Shown here: in pieces, positions 35,184 through 43,270 of the stretch | How positions within the stretch are numbered: position 1 is the first letter of the stretch | How the letters are laid out: each line of letters opens with the position of its first letter | Origin: Muribaculaceae bacterium | GTDB taxonomy: Bacteria; Bacteroidota; Bacteroidia; Bacteroidales; Muribaculaceae | Assembly (NCBI GenBank): GCA_017557665.1 | Contig: JAFYYI010000050.1 | Location: 1-64,000, forward strand | Direction of reading: 5' to 3' | Length of the DNA stretch: 64,000 bases | Made by a program: the position numbers and the translations under genes | The notes under the pieces: generated by a model | Databases searched by the model: none | What the model was told of the DNA's origin: nothing | Seen by the model: the letters and a program-made list of their open reading frames with translations, nothing else

Positions 35184-35706
35184 CGTCGGGATGTTCGTTC
35201 TTATATTTCTGATACACCTTGTTCACCTGTTCTTCAACCTCATCGACGGGATGATTGAGTTCATTTAACCCCAACTCAAAATGAATGGTGTTCTCAGGGT
35301 CCTTCTTTTCATGGTATTTTATGACGAGTTTAGGTATGGGTACACGAAATTGCCAGGAACTCTTGAACTTCACCTCTTTACAGTCAGCAAAGGGTATCTG
35401 AGTTGCCAAGCCCTTTTTGTCATAGAAGACGAAGAAGTCGACACCAACAGCAAATGCTGGTATATTGTGACGAGCTTTTGTGGCTTGCTTGAACGATTGG
35501 AAAGACGTTATTATCAAGGCTTGTGTTATCAGGGCGTAAAGAATGAGCACCACGTAACCATACCAGTCAGAAAACAAAAATGATAGCTCCCAATGGATGA
35601 AGCTGTACACTCCGAAGACGACAAATATCACTGCCAGTATAGTATAACCCACTACCTTTATAGCAGACATCCCCTTTCGGTAATAGTATTGATGTAATAT
35701 CTCCAT
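35176..35706 (-). CDS. Two-helix membrane protein, first copy
   Basis: This 176-residue protein starts MEILHQYYYRKGM. It has two membrane helices (GYTILAVIFVVFGVYSFIHW and GYVVLILYALITQALII, about residues 19-65), then a soluble C-terminal domain with FAVGVDFFVFYDKKGLAT and FADCKEVKF, resembling a PH-like fold. A paralogue lies next to it at 35942-36415, and the two proteins are clearly related over their length. The gene and its 5' flank form a cassette repeated at about 760 bp. Function unknown. Confidence 0.7.
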   Translation of the reverse strand: MEILHQYYYRKGMSAIKVVGYTILAVIFVVFGVYSFIHWELSFLFSDWYGYVVLILYALITQALIITSFQSFKQATKARHNIPAFAVGVDFFVFYDKKGLATQIPFADCKEVKFKSSWQFRVPIPKLVIKYHEKKDPENTIHFELGLNELNHPVDEVEEQVNKVYQKYKNEHPDEK

Positions 35707-35739
35707 AACTCTAACTTTTTATATATCGCCGCGACATGG

Positions 35740-35853
35740 TCACGGAACAGATTGCCTCACAAGACCAGAAGAACCATCACATGAATCCTTTCACAACCAC
35801 AAAGATACACAATCTTTTTAGATTATGGAAATCAAACGTTTATTCCTAGGTAG
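35740..35853. repeat. Copy A of a 114-bp conserved cassette flank
   Basis: This block matches 36501-36614 at 111 of 114 positions without gaps. It contains the promoter-like TATCTTTG (minus strand, 35800-35807) and runs into the comM-tail relic. The paralogous proteins on the two cassettes have diverged far more than this non-coding DNA. Confidence 0.9.
35800..35807 (-). promoter_or_regulatory. -7 element of the first two-helix membrane gene
   Basis: TATCTTTG on the minus strand matches TAnnTTTG and is conserved in both cassettes. It lies about 94 bp upstream of the start codon. Confidence 0.5.
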
Positions 35854-35914
35854 GTGGGGCGGTCGAGGTTGCGGTAAGGTGATGTGCGTCCCCGCCCAAG
35901 CGGCTGAGGACGTC
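35832..35914 (-). pseudogene. comM 3'-end relic, copy A
   Basis: The minus strand reads YRNLDRPTYLG followed by INV and a stop, against YRNLDRPTYLG followed by SGL and a stop in intact ComM. Further upstream the DVL codons of ComM can also be matched, but with an altered and shifted stretch between. It begins the first two-helix gene cassette. Confidence 0.8.
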
Positions 35915-35941
35915 GGTGGTAGATGGTGTGTCCAATGGGTA

Positions 35942-36415
35942 TTATTGATCGGCAGACGCTTTCTTGTATTTCCGATACACGTTTTTCAACTGTCTGTCAA
36001 TCTCTTTGGGAGGGCGATCGAGTTCGCTAAATCCTACCTCGAAACAAAGAGTGTTCTCAGGGTCCTTCCTTTCATGATATTTCACGATTAGCCTAAGCGT
36101 GGGTACGCTAAATTGCAAGGTTGTCTTGAACCTCACCTGTTCGCAGTCAGCAAAGGGTATCGTTGTAGCCAAGCCGTCTTTGTCGTAGAAGATGATGCAG
36201 TCGGCACCAACAGCAAATGCGGGTATACCGCGTAGGGCTTTAGTGGCTTTCCGGAACGATTCGACAGCCGACAATATCATGGCAAGCGTCATCACGCCAA
36301 AGACAATGAGTATCACGTAACCATGCCAGTCAGAAAACAAAAATGATAGTTCCCAATGGATAACACCATACACAGCGAAGGCGACCAATACCACCGACAA
36401 GATGGTGTAGATCAT
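35942..36415 (-). CDS. Two-helix membrane protein, second copy, probably truncated by a frameshift
   Basis: This 157-residue frame is a paralogue of the protein at 35176-35706, sharing HWELSFLFSDW, IPAFAVG and YHERKDPENT. An upstream ATG on the minus strand (about 36472) reads MEILRQYYYRQG, then meets a stop in that frame after a few codons. The missing residues continue as NAASKA in the frame of the main gene. A one-base loss near 36434 explains this. Translation may start at the internal ATG at 36415, giving a protein with a shorter N terminus. It may be a pseudogene or a frame-shifted gene. Confidence 0.65.
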   Translation of the reverse strand: MIYTILSVVLVAFAVYGVIHWELSFLFSDWHGYVILIVFGVMTLAMILSAVESFRKATKALRGIPAFAVGADCIIFYDKDGLATTIPFADCEQVRFKTTLQFSVPTLRLIVKYHERKDPENTLCFEVGFSELDRPPKEIDRQLKNVYRKYKKASADQ

Positions 36416-36500
36416 CGCCTTTGAAGCCGCATTCCCTGGCGGTAATAATATTGACGAAGTATCTCCATAACTTAAAATTCTTTATATAGCCGTTACACGT

Positions 36501-36614
36501 TCACGGAACAGATTGCCTCACAAGACTAGAAGAACCACCACATGAATCCTTTCACAACCACAAAGATACACAATCTTTTTAGATTATGGAAATCAATCGT
36601 TTATTCCTAGGTAG
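36501..36614. repeat. Copy B of the 114-bp conserved cassette flank
   Basis: This block matches 35740-35853 at 111 of 114 positions. It precedes the second two-helix membrane gene and ends within the comM-tail relic B. Confidence 0.9.
36561..36568 (-). promoter_or_regulatory. -7 element of the second two-helix membrane gene
   Basis: TATCTTTG on the minus strand matches TAnnTTTG, in the same place as in the first cassette. Confidence 0.5.
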
Positions 36615-36652
36615 CTTGGGCGGTCGAGGTTGCGGTAGGCGATGGCTTTGGC
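36593..36652 (-). pseudogene. comM 3'-end relic, copy B
   Basis: The minus strand reads AKAIAYRNLDRPSYLGIND and a stop, against MEAIAYRNLDRPTYLGSGL and a stop in intact ComM. The match is clear at both DNA and protein level. It lies directly after the AT-rich secreted protein gene in transcription order. Confidence 0.85.
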
Positions 36653-36665
36653 GACTCAATAAGCA

Positions 36666-37259
36666 TTAAAAATCATCGTAGAAAGAACGAGATTCTTTGT
36701 TTTTGTTCTGTGATTTTTCTAATCTTTCCAAAATCTTCTTTCTGCATTTTGTGAGATATTTTCCAAGTGAATTATTAGACCACTTTTTATCAACAAATTG
36801 AATACTGTTGCCAATCCTTATTTTTTCAATTCCATAGGTTTCAATTCGAGTCAAGTCAGCAGGTGATATCACATATACAGAAGAGTAGTATGTTGCTGAT
36901 GATGACGGGCTAACATAACCAATTTTTCCGATATTATAAACATAACCAGGTAATGTGACATCTCCAGTGTGAACATTATTAACAGGCAACTCAATTATAT
37001 CACCGTTATTTAACTTCATTAAAATGATAGTGTTATCAGGAATCGTATTAAAAGAACTTACCAAAAGCAACCAGTCTGTATCGTATCTATCCTCATAAAT
37101 TTTTAGACCAAAACTGTATTTAATTCCTCCTATCTTATAATCTTTTGTGCTGGTCATTATCTGATGCTTACCATTAGTTTCAATTCGATCAACACTAATA
37201 GACTGAGCATAGGTTATTACCGTGTACATGACACATAGAATAACTAATAACTTTTTCAT
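36666..37259 (-). CDS. AT-rich gene for a secreted protein
   Basis: This 197-residue protein starts MKKLLVILCVMYTVITYAQ, a signal peptide, followed by a beta-rich middle (GNSIQFVDKKW, DTIILMKLNNGDIIELPVNN-like patterns) and a lysine-rich tail. Its DNA is AT-richer than that of all neighbours, which points to acquisition. It lies between intact comM and a comM-tail relic, so it looks like a gene captured at the comM 3' end. No family is recognised. Confidence 0.65.
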   Translation of the reverse strand: MKKLLVILCVMYTVITYAQSISVDRIETNGKHQIMTSTKDYKIGGIKYSFGLKIYEDRYDTDWLLLVSSFNTIPDNTIILMKLNNGDIIELPVNNVHTGDVTLPGYVYNIGKIGYVSPSSSATYYSSVYVISPADLTRIETYGIEKIRIGNSIQFVDKKWSNNSLGKYLTKCRKKILERLEKSQNKNKESRSFYDDF

Positions 37260-37307
37260 ATGCTATTTCTTTTATTTCATTTTTGGATAATTACAAAAAC
37301 AGAATAC

Positions 37308-38855
37308 TTAAAGACCTGAACCTAGGTAGGTGGGGCGGTCGAGGTTGCGGTAGGCGATGGCTTCCATGATGTGGTGGTCGAGGACGTCGGCGCAGGCCTC
37401 GAGGTCGGCGATGGTGCGGGCGACTTTGAGGATGCGGTCGTAGGCGCGAGCGGACATGTTCATGCGCTCCATGGCGTCGCGAAGTTTCTCCAGGCCGGCG
37501 GCGTTGGGCTCGGCGTATTTGTGCAGCAGGGACGGGGTCATCTGGGCGTTGCAGTGGATGCCGGGTTCGTCCTTGAAGCGGCGCTCCTGGAGCATCCTGG
37601 CGGCAATGACGCGCTGGCGGATGGCGGCACTGGGTTCGCCTGGGGCCTTAGATGACATCTGGTCGAAATCGACGGGCTGGACCTCGATTTGCAGGTCGAT
37701 GCGGTCGAGCAACGGGCCAGAAATTTTGCTCATGTAATGGGTGCGCTGGTACTCGTTGCAGACGCACTTTTTCTTGGGGTGTCCGTAGTACCCGCACGGG
37801 CAGGGATTCATACTGGCCACGAGCATAAACGAAGCGGGATATTCGGTTGAGTATTTCGCCCTACTGATACTTATTATCCTGTCCTCCAGCGGCTGACGCA
37901 TCACCTCCAGCACATTTCTTGAAAACTCAGGCAGTTCATCAAGAAAGAGCACACCATTATGGGCGAGGGAAATCTCGCCGGGCATGGGGTAGCTGCCGCC
38001 TCCGACGAGGGCGACGGGCGAGATGGTGTGGTGAGGACTGCGGAAGGGGCGCACGGTCATCAGCGTGGTGCCCTGTTGGAGTTTGCCGGCCACACTGTGA
38101 ATCTTGGTAGTCTCGAGGGCTTCGCTCAACGTGAGCGGCGGCATGATTGACGGCAATCGTTTGGCCATCATTGACTTACCGGAACCTGGGCTACCCACGA
38201 GCAGGATATTGTGTCCACCGGCGCAGGCGACTTCAAAAGCGCGCTTGACGTTCTCCTGCCCCTTCACGTCGGCGAAATCGTATGGGAAGACACCCTGAGC
38301 CTTGGCAAACTCGGCACGGGTATCCACCTCGGTCTTCGCAAGGTCGATTTCGCCGTTGAGGAACTGGACGACCTCAATCAGGTTGTCCACGCCATAGATG
38401 TTGAGATTATTGACTACTGCCGCCTCCATGGCGTTGGCCCGCGGCAGGATAAATCCATCGAGATGCAATTCACGAGCCATGATGGCCATCGGCAAGGCCC
38501 CCTTGATGGGCCGCAGACTGCCGTCCAGCGAGAGTTCGCCCATGAGCAGATAATGCCCCAACCAATTGAGGTCGATTTTTTCGTCTCCAGCAAGGATGCC
38601 TACCGCCAGCGGCAGGTCGTAGGCCGAACCCTCCTTTTTGATATCGGCTGGCGACATGTTGATCATGACCCTCTTTCCCGGGAAATTGAATCCCGTCTGC
38701 TGCATGGCGCAGCGCACACGCTCAGCGCTCTCCTTGACGGCAGTGTCGGGCAGTCCGATGACCATGAATCCCGATCCCCAATCGACCGTCACTTCAATCT
38801 CAACCTTGATGGCGTCAATGCCATGCACTGCTGCTCCAATCGTTCTCGCTAACAT
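37308..38855 (-). CDS. comM: ComM/YifB Mg-chelatase-like AAA+ ATPase
   Basis: This 515-residue protein has the ComM layout. The N-terminal Lon-like S5 fold (GLPDTAVKESAERVRCA) is followed by a Mg-chelatase AAA+ domain with Walker A LLVGSPGSGKSMMAKRLPSI near residues 216-235. Walker B is LFLDELPEFSRNVLEV, and a short C-terminal helical domain with the conserved MSARAYDRILKVARTIADL ends the protein. In other bacteria ComM acts as a DNA-branch-migration helicase in natural transformation. Copies of its 3' end are scattered to its left in this window. Confidence 0.93.
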   Translation of the reverse strand: MLARTIGAAVHGIDAIKVEIEVTVDWGSGFMVIGLPDTAVKESAERVRCAMQQTGFNFPGKRVMINMSPADIKKEGSAYDLPLAVGILAGDEKIDLNWLGHYLLMGELSLDGSLRPIKGALPMAIMARELHLDGFILPRANAMEAAVVNNLNIYGVDNLIEVVQFLNGEIDLAKTEVDTRAEFAKAQGVFPYDFADVKGQENVKRAFEVACAGGHNILLVGSPGSGKSMMAKRLPSIMPPLTLSEALETTKIHSVAGKLQQGTTLMTVRPFRSPHHTISPVALVGGGSYPMPGEISLAHNGVLFLDELPEFSRNVLEVMRQPLEDRIISISRAKYSTEYPASFMLVASMNPCPCGYYGHPKKKCVCNEYQRTHYMSKISGPLLDRIDLQIEVQPVDFDQMSSKAPGEPSAAIRQRVIAARMLQERRFKDEPGIHCNAQMTPSLLHKYAEPNAAGLEKLRDAMERMNMSARAYDRILKVARTIADLEACADVLDHHIMEAIAYRNLDRPTYLGSGL

Positions 38856-38875
38856 AACTACAATGGATTAATTAA

Positions 38876-39676
38876 TTACTCGCATAAGAATGACATGTAC
38901 CAGTCCTCCATGTCATCCGTCAGACCAATCAGCCAAGCGGTCAGATTGTCTATCTTCAGGGTGTCGATGTCATATGCAACCTTTAGCATGATATCGTCGG
39001 GGAACAATTCACGGGCAAGCGCTTCGTTCTCCTCGGTCTGCACAAACGTGGCATACAAGTCCTCGGCTCCGAACAGGTGGCACATCTCGTGGGCAATGCT
39101 TGCCGCACAATAGGGGTCCCCTTCCTCGTAAGAGGTATAAAGCATCGTTCCCTCAAGGAAATACTTCTTCCTGTCATAGTCGTCTCTATAGGCCATGGAG
39201 TATCCCCTGCCCGGCTTGTTGGCGACAATCAGTACCAGGCAGCCGGTGCAGTCGGTGTTGCTGTGGACCCAATCAACAAATTCAAGCCCGTTGACATAGC
39301 CAATCTTTTTCATCACCTTGGACACCAAGTCCACCGGTTCATCCCCCACCCCTTTGCCGCTGACGATTTGGTTCATAATCAGCGGAGTCTCAATACCGAA
39401 CGAGCCATTCTGGAACGAAACGTCCCTGCCATAGGCCTCGGCCTGACTGGCCAGCCAATCCTCGGCTTCGTGTATCATGACCCTGCAAGACGCGATTTCC
39501 TCATCAGTCCAACTTGTCTCGGTCACATAGCAGGTGAGCACATAGATTTTCCCGTCCAAAGCGGGAGCACTTCCCTGATAACGGGCCCCGACCTGTTCAG
39601 CACCCATTGTAGCCACAACGAGCGCCATGAACATTAATGTCATGACCAGTCTATAGACATCAGTTTTCATTTTCAA
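38876..39676 (-). CDS. Secreted zinc-dependent peptidase-like protein
   Basis: This 266-residue protein has a signal peptide (residues 1-25). The motif IAHEMCHLFGAEDLY lies near residues 195-209 and fits a HExxHxxGxxD metzincin- or M6-like zinc site, with a fold similar to the M6 proteases at 60-64 kb. The first 150 residues (YVLTCYVTETSWTDEEIASC) are not a recognised domain. It precedes comM in transcription order with a 20-bp gap, so it may be co-transcribed with comM. Substrate unknown. Confidence 0.75.
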   Translation of the reverse strand: MKMKTDVYRLVMTLMFMALVVATMGAEQVGARYQGSAPALDGKIYVLTCYVTETSWTDEEIASCRVMIHEAEDWLASQAEAYGRDVSFQNGSFGIETPLIMNQIVSGKGVGDEPVDLVSKVMKKIGYVNGLEFVDWVHSNTDCTGCLVLIVANKPGRGYSMAYRDDYDRKKYFLEGTMLYTSYEEGDPYCAASIAHEMCHLFGAEDLYATFVQTEENEALARELFPDDIMLKVAYDIDTLKIDNLTAWLIGLTDDMEDWYMSFLCE

Positions 39677-39680
39677 TTCA

Positions 39681-40670
39681 TCATTTAGCCTTCTTCACCG
39701 CATCGTCCAGGCTGGGTCCTGAATAAACGACCAAGCCCGTGCTGTCGGTCACAGCATACCATGGCAAAGACGTTACGCCCAACAATTGAATGCCTTGCTC
39801 CATGGGGCCACCAGGTGCCCAATAGTGCGGCCAGTCTTCACCGGTGATGCTGTTGCGCCATTGCAGAGTATCGCTCTCGGCCAGGATGTCAATGACTTGG
39901 ATGCCCTTGTGCTCTTCCTGGATGTCACGCAACTTAGCCGTAACCACATCGCGGCCCTGTTGAGGAGTGCCCCATAAGGAGAGAAGGACCACACGGTCGG
40001 TGAGCTTGATTTCCTCAAAACTGCCACCATGCTTCCACAGCGTGAGGCTCATCAGTCGCGGCATGTTGTTTTTCCTGTAAGTCAAGGGTTCCCCCGGAAA
40101 CACCTTTGTCAACGACTCGGGACGAGCCTTGGGGTCCAGGTCTTTGAGCATCTTGACCACCTTGTCACGGTCGCTGTAATCACTATAATCGGCCATGAGC
40201 AGTACGGTGGACAGCATGTCGGTCTTGTGTTCACGCACATACTTCTCGATGGCAGAATTCAGTCTGCTCGGGTTGGGGTCGCTGTAGAATGCGGCGTGCT
40301 CCTTGCGGAAGAGTTGCCAATCCTCGTTGACCTTATTGCCCTTGACCTTGATGTTAGTGGGCTCCTTGCTGTCGCCCTTTACCTTGATGTGATCGCCATT
40401 GCAGGCCACAACCGATATCAGAGGCTGGTTAGCCAAGTTCATGACGTTCACAATGACCGGTTCTGCCGAAGAGCCCTCGAAAGAGAAACGTCCCTTCTTG
40501 TCCAGCATTACCGTTTCATCGACCATGCCCGAATCACCCTGAAAGACAATCTTGACGGCTCCTCCATCAAGATTGATGATATTGCCGTCAATCTTGAAAC
40601 TGTTGCCGCTGCACGAGGCGAGCAGCGCTACCAGCATCAGGAAAGCAAAAATATGAATCTTGTTCATCAC
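39681..40670 (-). CDS. DUF4369/thioredoxin-like lipoprotein without the CxxC motif
   Basis: This 329-residue protein begins MMNKIHIFAFLMLVALLASC, a lipoprotein signal with lipobox LASC. An N-terminal beta domain of the DUF4369 type follows (IDGNIINLDGGAVKIVF), and the C-terminal half is thioredoxin-like. Where active relatives carry WCxxC, this one has SLWGTPQQGRDV, so the redox-active cysteines are absent. It should not act as a disulfide oxidoreductase. It lies 4 bp upstream of the secreted peptidase gene and is probably co-transcribed with it. Confidence 0.8.
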   Translation of the reverse strand: MMNKIHIFAFLMLVALLASCSGNSFKIDGNIINLDGGAVKIVFQGDSGMVDETVMLDKKGRFSFEGSSAEPVIVNVMNLANQPLISVVACNGDHIKVKGDSKEPTNIKVKGNKVNEDWQLFRKEHAAFYSDPNPSRLNSAIEKYVREHKTDMLSTVLLMADYSDYSDRDKVVKMLKDLDPKARPESLTKVFPGEPLTYRKNNMPRLMSLTLWKHGGSFEEIKLTDRVVLLSLWGTPQQGRDVVTAKLRDIQEEHKGIQVIDILAESDTLQWRNSITGEDWPHYWAPGGPMEQGIQLLGVTSLPWYAVTDSTGLVVYSGPSLDDAVKKAK

Positions 40671-40702
40671 AACACTAAACTCTAATCTTTAAGCATTGAC
40701 AA

Positions 40703-42523
40703 TCAAGGGTCGCGCCAGTCGCCATGTTGCTTGATGAGGTCAACAAGCCGGTCGATGGCATCCTCCTCGGGAATGTTCATCTCGATGCACTGCTTGCCCT
40801 TGTACAGGCTGATGCGCCCAGCCGCAGCCCCCACATAGCCATAATCGGCATCGGCCATTTCGCCAGGTCCGTTGACGATGCAACCCATCACACCGATCTT
40901 GAGGTGGGTGAGGTGGGCCGTGGCGCGCTGCACACGCTGTACCGTCGCTTGCAGGTCAAACATCGTCCTGCCGCAACCCGGACACGAGATGAACTCCGTC
41001 TTGCTGATGCGCTGGCGTGCCGCCTGCAGAATGGCAAAAGCATAGCGCACCACTTCGGCACCATCGTAGCAGTTAGGATCCTCCAGCCAGATGCCGTCGG
41101 CCCGACGATTGAGCATCACCGCCCCCAGGTCGGCTCCAGCCTTGACCTGCAGCCATTCGTTAGAACTGTCGGTATAGGTGTTGCGCATGATTACCGGGCA
41201 GTTGATACCCGCCTGGTCCAATGCATGGGTCAGCGCCTGTTCCTCGCCGGGGATATTTTTCCCCACGGGAGTGATTACCAGCACCGTGTCGGTTCGTCCA
41301 CGCAGGAATTCCAGCCTGTTGACAGGCGTGGAAGCCGGCAGTTGTAAGAATCGCAGGGGAGCCGCAGGACAACGTTCCCACTCACCCAGGGTGAGCAACG
41401 GATAGACGTTGCGTTCGCCTCTCCAGCAATTAAACGGTACCAGGAAACGATGCATGCCGTCAATCAGTCCATCGGCACTGTAGTACAAATCAGGCTGCAG
41501 TTCAGCGCCCTCCAACTGGTCAGGTCGATAGCTGGCGATTACCATCGGAGGCAGATTGCCGCCGATGCGCCCATCCACCACCACCGTGTGGCGACGTTCA
41601 GGGCACAACGGGTCATAGCCCTCGCTATAGTCCCCTTCAATCGGGTCATGCCCCTGTCGCTGAGCGATGTAATCCACCAGTTTGCGGGCCACGGGCACTT
41701 CCAGCTCAGGCTCCTCGCTGAGCGACACACGGATGGTATCACCCAAGCCCTCGGCCATCAGCGCACCGATACCTACCGCGCTCTTCACACGGCCATCCTC
41801 GCCGAAACCGGCTTCAGTAACCCCAAGATGTAACGGAAAATGCATGTCTTCACGGTCCATGGCATCAACAAGGCGTCTCACCGCCTCGACCATGACCACG
41901 ACATTGGAGGCCTTCATCGAAATGACCACATCAAGGAACTTTTCCTGGACAAACACGCGCAGGAACTCCATCACACTCTCGACCATGCCAGCCGCCGTGT
42001 TACCGTAGCGGCTCATGATGCGGTCGCTGAGCGATCCGTGATTCACGCCCAATCTCACCGCCGTGCCATGCTCGCGGCAGACGGCAATGAAGGGCAGTAA
42101 GGCCTCGCGAATGCGTCCCAGTTCTTCTCGGTACTGCTCCTCGGTGTACTCCAGTTGCTTGAAGGAGCGTGCCGGGTCGACAAAGTTACCAGGATTGATG
42201 CGCACACCCTCGCAGACCTCTGCCGCGGCGAGCGCCGCCTGTGGGTTGAAATGAATATCGGCGATGAGAGGAATGCTGCAATGCTGTTCTCGCAGCACCT
42301 GGGCAATCTCACCGATGCTTTGGGCCTGCTTGACGCCCTGGGCCGTGAGGCGCACATAATCGGCGCCAGCATAAGCAATGCGCTGACACTGTGCCGCGCT
42401 GGCGTCAATGTCGTCGGTGGCCGTATTGGTCATCGACTGAACACGCACAGGAAAGTCACTACCCATGGCGATGCCGCCAACGGGCACACTCACTGTCTTT
42501 CTCCTGATATAATTGAATGGCAT
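40703..42523 (-). CDS. ispG: 4-hydroxy-3-methylbut-2-enyl diphosphate synthase, long form
   Basis: This 606-residue IspG has the TIM-barrel N half (VPVGGIAMGSDFPVRVQSMTNT, with GGxxMG and the substrate loop). A C-terminal iron-sulfur domain carries EFISCPGCGRTMFDL and GVMGCIVNGPGEM, which hold the [4Fe-4S] cluster. An insertion of about 200 residues in the middle makes it the long form seen in Bacteroidetes, Chlamydiae and plants. It catalyses the penultimate step of the MEP isoprenoid pathway. Confidence 0.95.
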   Translation of the reverse strand: MPFNYIRRKTVSVPVGGIAMGSDFPVRVQSMTNTATDDIDASAAQCQRIAYAGADYVRLTAQGVKQAQSIGEIAQVLREQHCSIPLIADIHFNPQAALAAAEVCEGVRINPGNFVDPARSFKQLEYTEEQYREELGRIREALLPFIAVCREHGTAVRLGVNHGSLSDRIMSRYGNTAAGMVESVMEFLRVFVQEKFLDVVISMKASNVVVMVEAVRRLVDAMDREDMHFPLHLGVTEAGFGEDGRVKSAVGIGALMAEGLGDTIRVSLSEEPELEVPVARKLVDYIAQRQGHDPIEGDYSEGYDPLCPERRHTVVVDGRIGGNLPPMVIASYRPDQLEGAELQPDLYYSADGLIDGMHRFLVPFNCWRGERNVYPLLTLGEWERCPAAPLRFLQLPASTPVNRLEFLRGRTDTVLVITPVGKNIPGEEQALTHALDQAGINCPVIMRNTYTDSSNEWLQVKAGADLGAVMLNRRADGIWLEDPNCYDGAEVVRYAFAILQAARQRISKTEFISCPGCGRTMFDLQATVQRVQRATAHLTHLKIGVMGCIVNGPGEMADADYGYVGAAAGRISLYKGKQCIEMNIPEEDAIDRLVDLIKQHGDWRDP

Positions 42524-42568
42524 ATCTAATAGCTATTTTTTTAGTTGTCAGTTCATCGGTGATTATCC

Positions 42569-43207
42569 TCATCCCAAGAAACGCATGGTCAATGACACAC
42601 ACAGGAAACCCACGGCGGCACCCGCTACAACCTGCCAGATATCATGCTTCTTGAGCACCATCCTTGCCGAGCCCAGCAAACCTGCCACGAGAATGACTAT
42701 ACACAAGAGCCACAAGAGGTTAAACGCACCGAGCCCCTGCCTGTGAATCTGGAAGATGAGCCCCGCCACACCGCCAATGCCGGCCATGTGTGCGCTGATT
42801 TTCCACTTGAGGTTGATGAGCGCCATCACCAGCACGGCGAGGGCCGACCCCACCATGAACATGACGAGCCATTGCGGCGAATGGTGAAAATAGAGGTAAT
42901 AGGCCGCCACACCATAGCACAGTGTTGTGAACAGATAAGGAATCAAGCGCTGCTCGCGCACATCGACATGCAGGTTTTTCACTATCTTGAAATGGCGCAA
43001 CACGCTCAGGAAGATGAGCGGAATGATGCAGGTGATACCCATACACATGAGCAGCACCGTGACACGTGTGCCATAAGGTAACAGGCAGAGCACCGACACC
43101 CAAAACACCAGGAAAATGCCATAGGTGGGCATCAGCAATGGGGTCAGTGCCGTGGACAGGAAATGTGCCAGTCCTGCAATCAGTTTATTGACTGTATATC
43201 TGTTCAT
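42569..43207 (-). CDS. PAP2-like membrane protein
   Basis: This 212-residue protein has six hydrophobic segments. Two stretches recall a PAP2 phosphatase, ISAHMAGIGGV and ARMVLKKHDIWQVVAGAAVGF, but the first Arg-Pro motif of the family is weak. It may be a degenerate or relaxed member. Its neighbour upstream in transcription order is rpoN and downstream ispG, and polyprenyl-phosphate metabolism would fit this place. Confidence in catalysis is low. Confidence 0.65.
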   Translation of the reverse strand: MNRYTVNKLIAGLAHFLSTALTPLLMPTYGIFLVFWVSVLCLLPYGTRVTVLLMCMGITCIIPLIFLSVLRHFKIVKNLHVDVREQRLIPYLFTTLCYGVAAYYLYFHHSPQWLVMFMVGSALAVLVMALINLKWKISAHMAGIGGVAGLIFQIHRQGLGAFNLLWLLCIVILVAGLLGSARMVLKKHDIWQVVAGAAVGFLCVSLTMRFLG

Positions 43208-43270
43208 TTAAAATCTTGCTCCCTAATTGTTCGCTATCAGTTAACTCTACCTAAAGCCTAAAGCCTAAGC

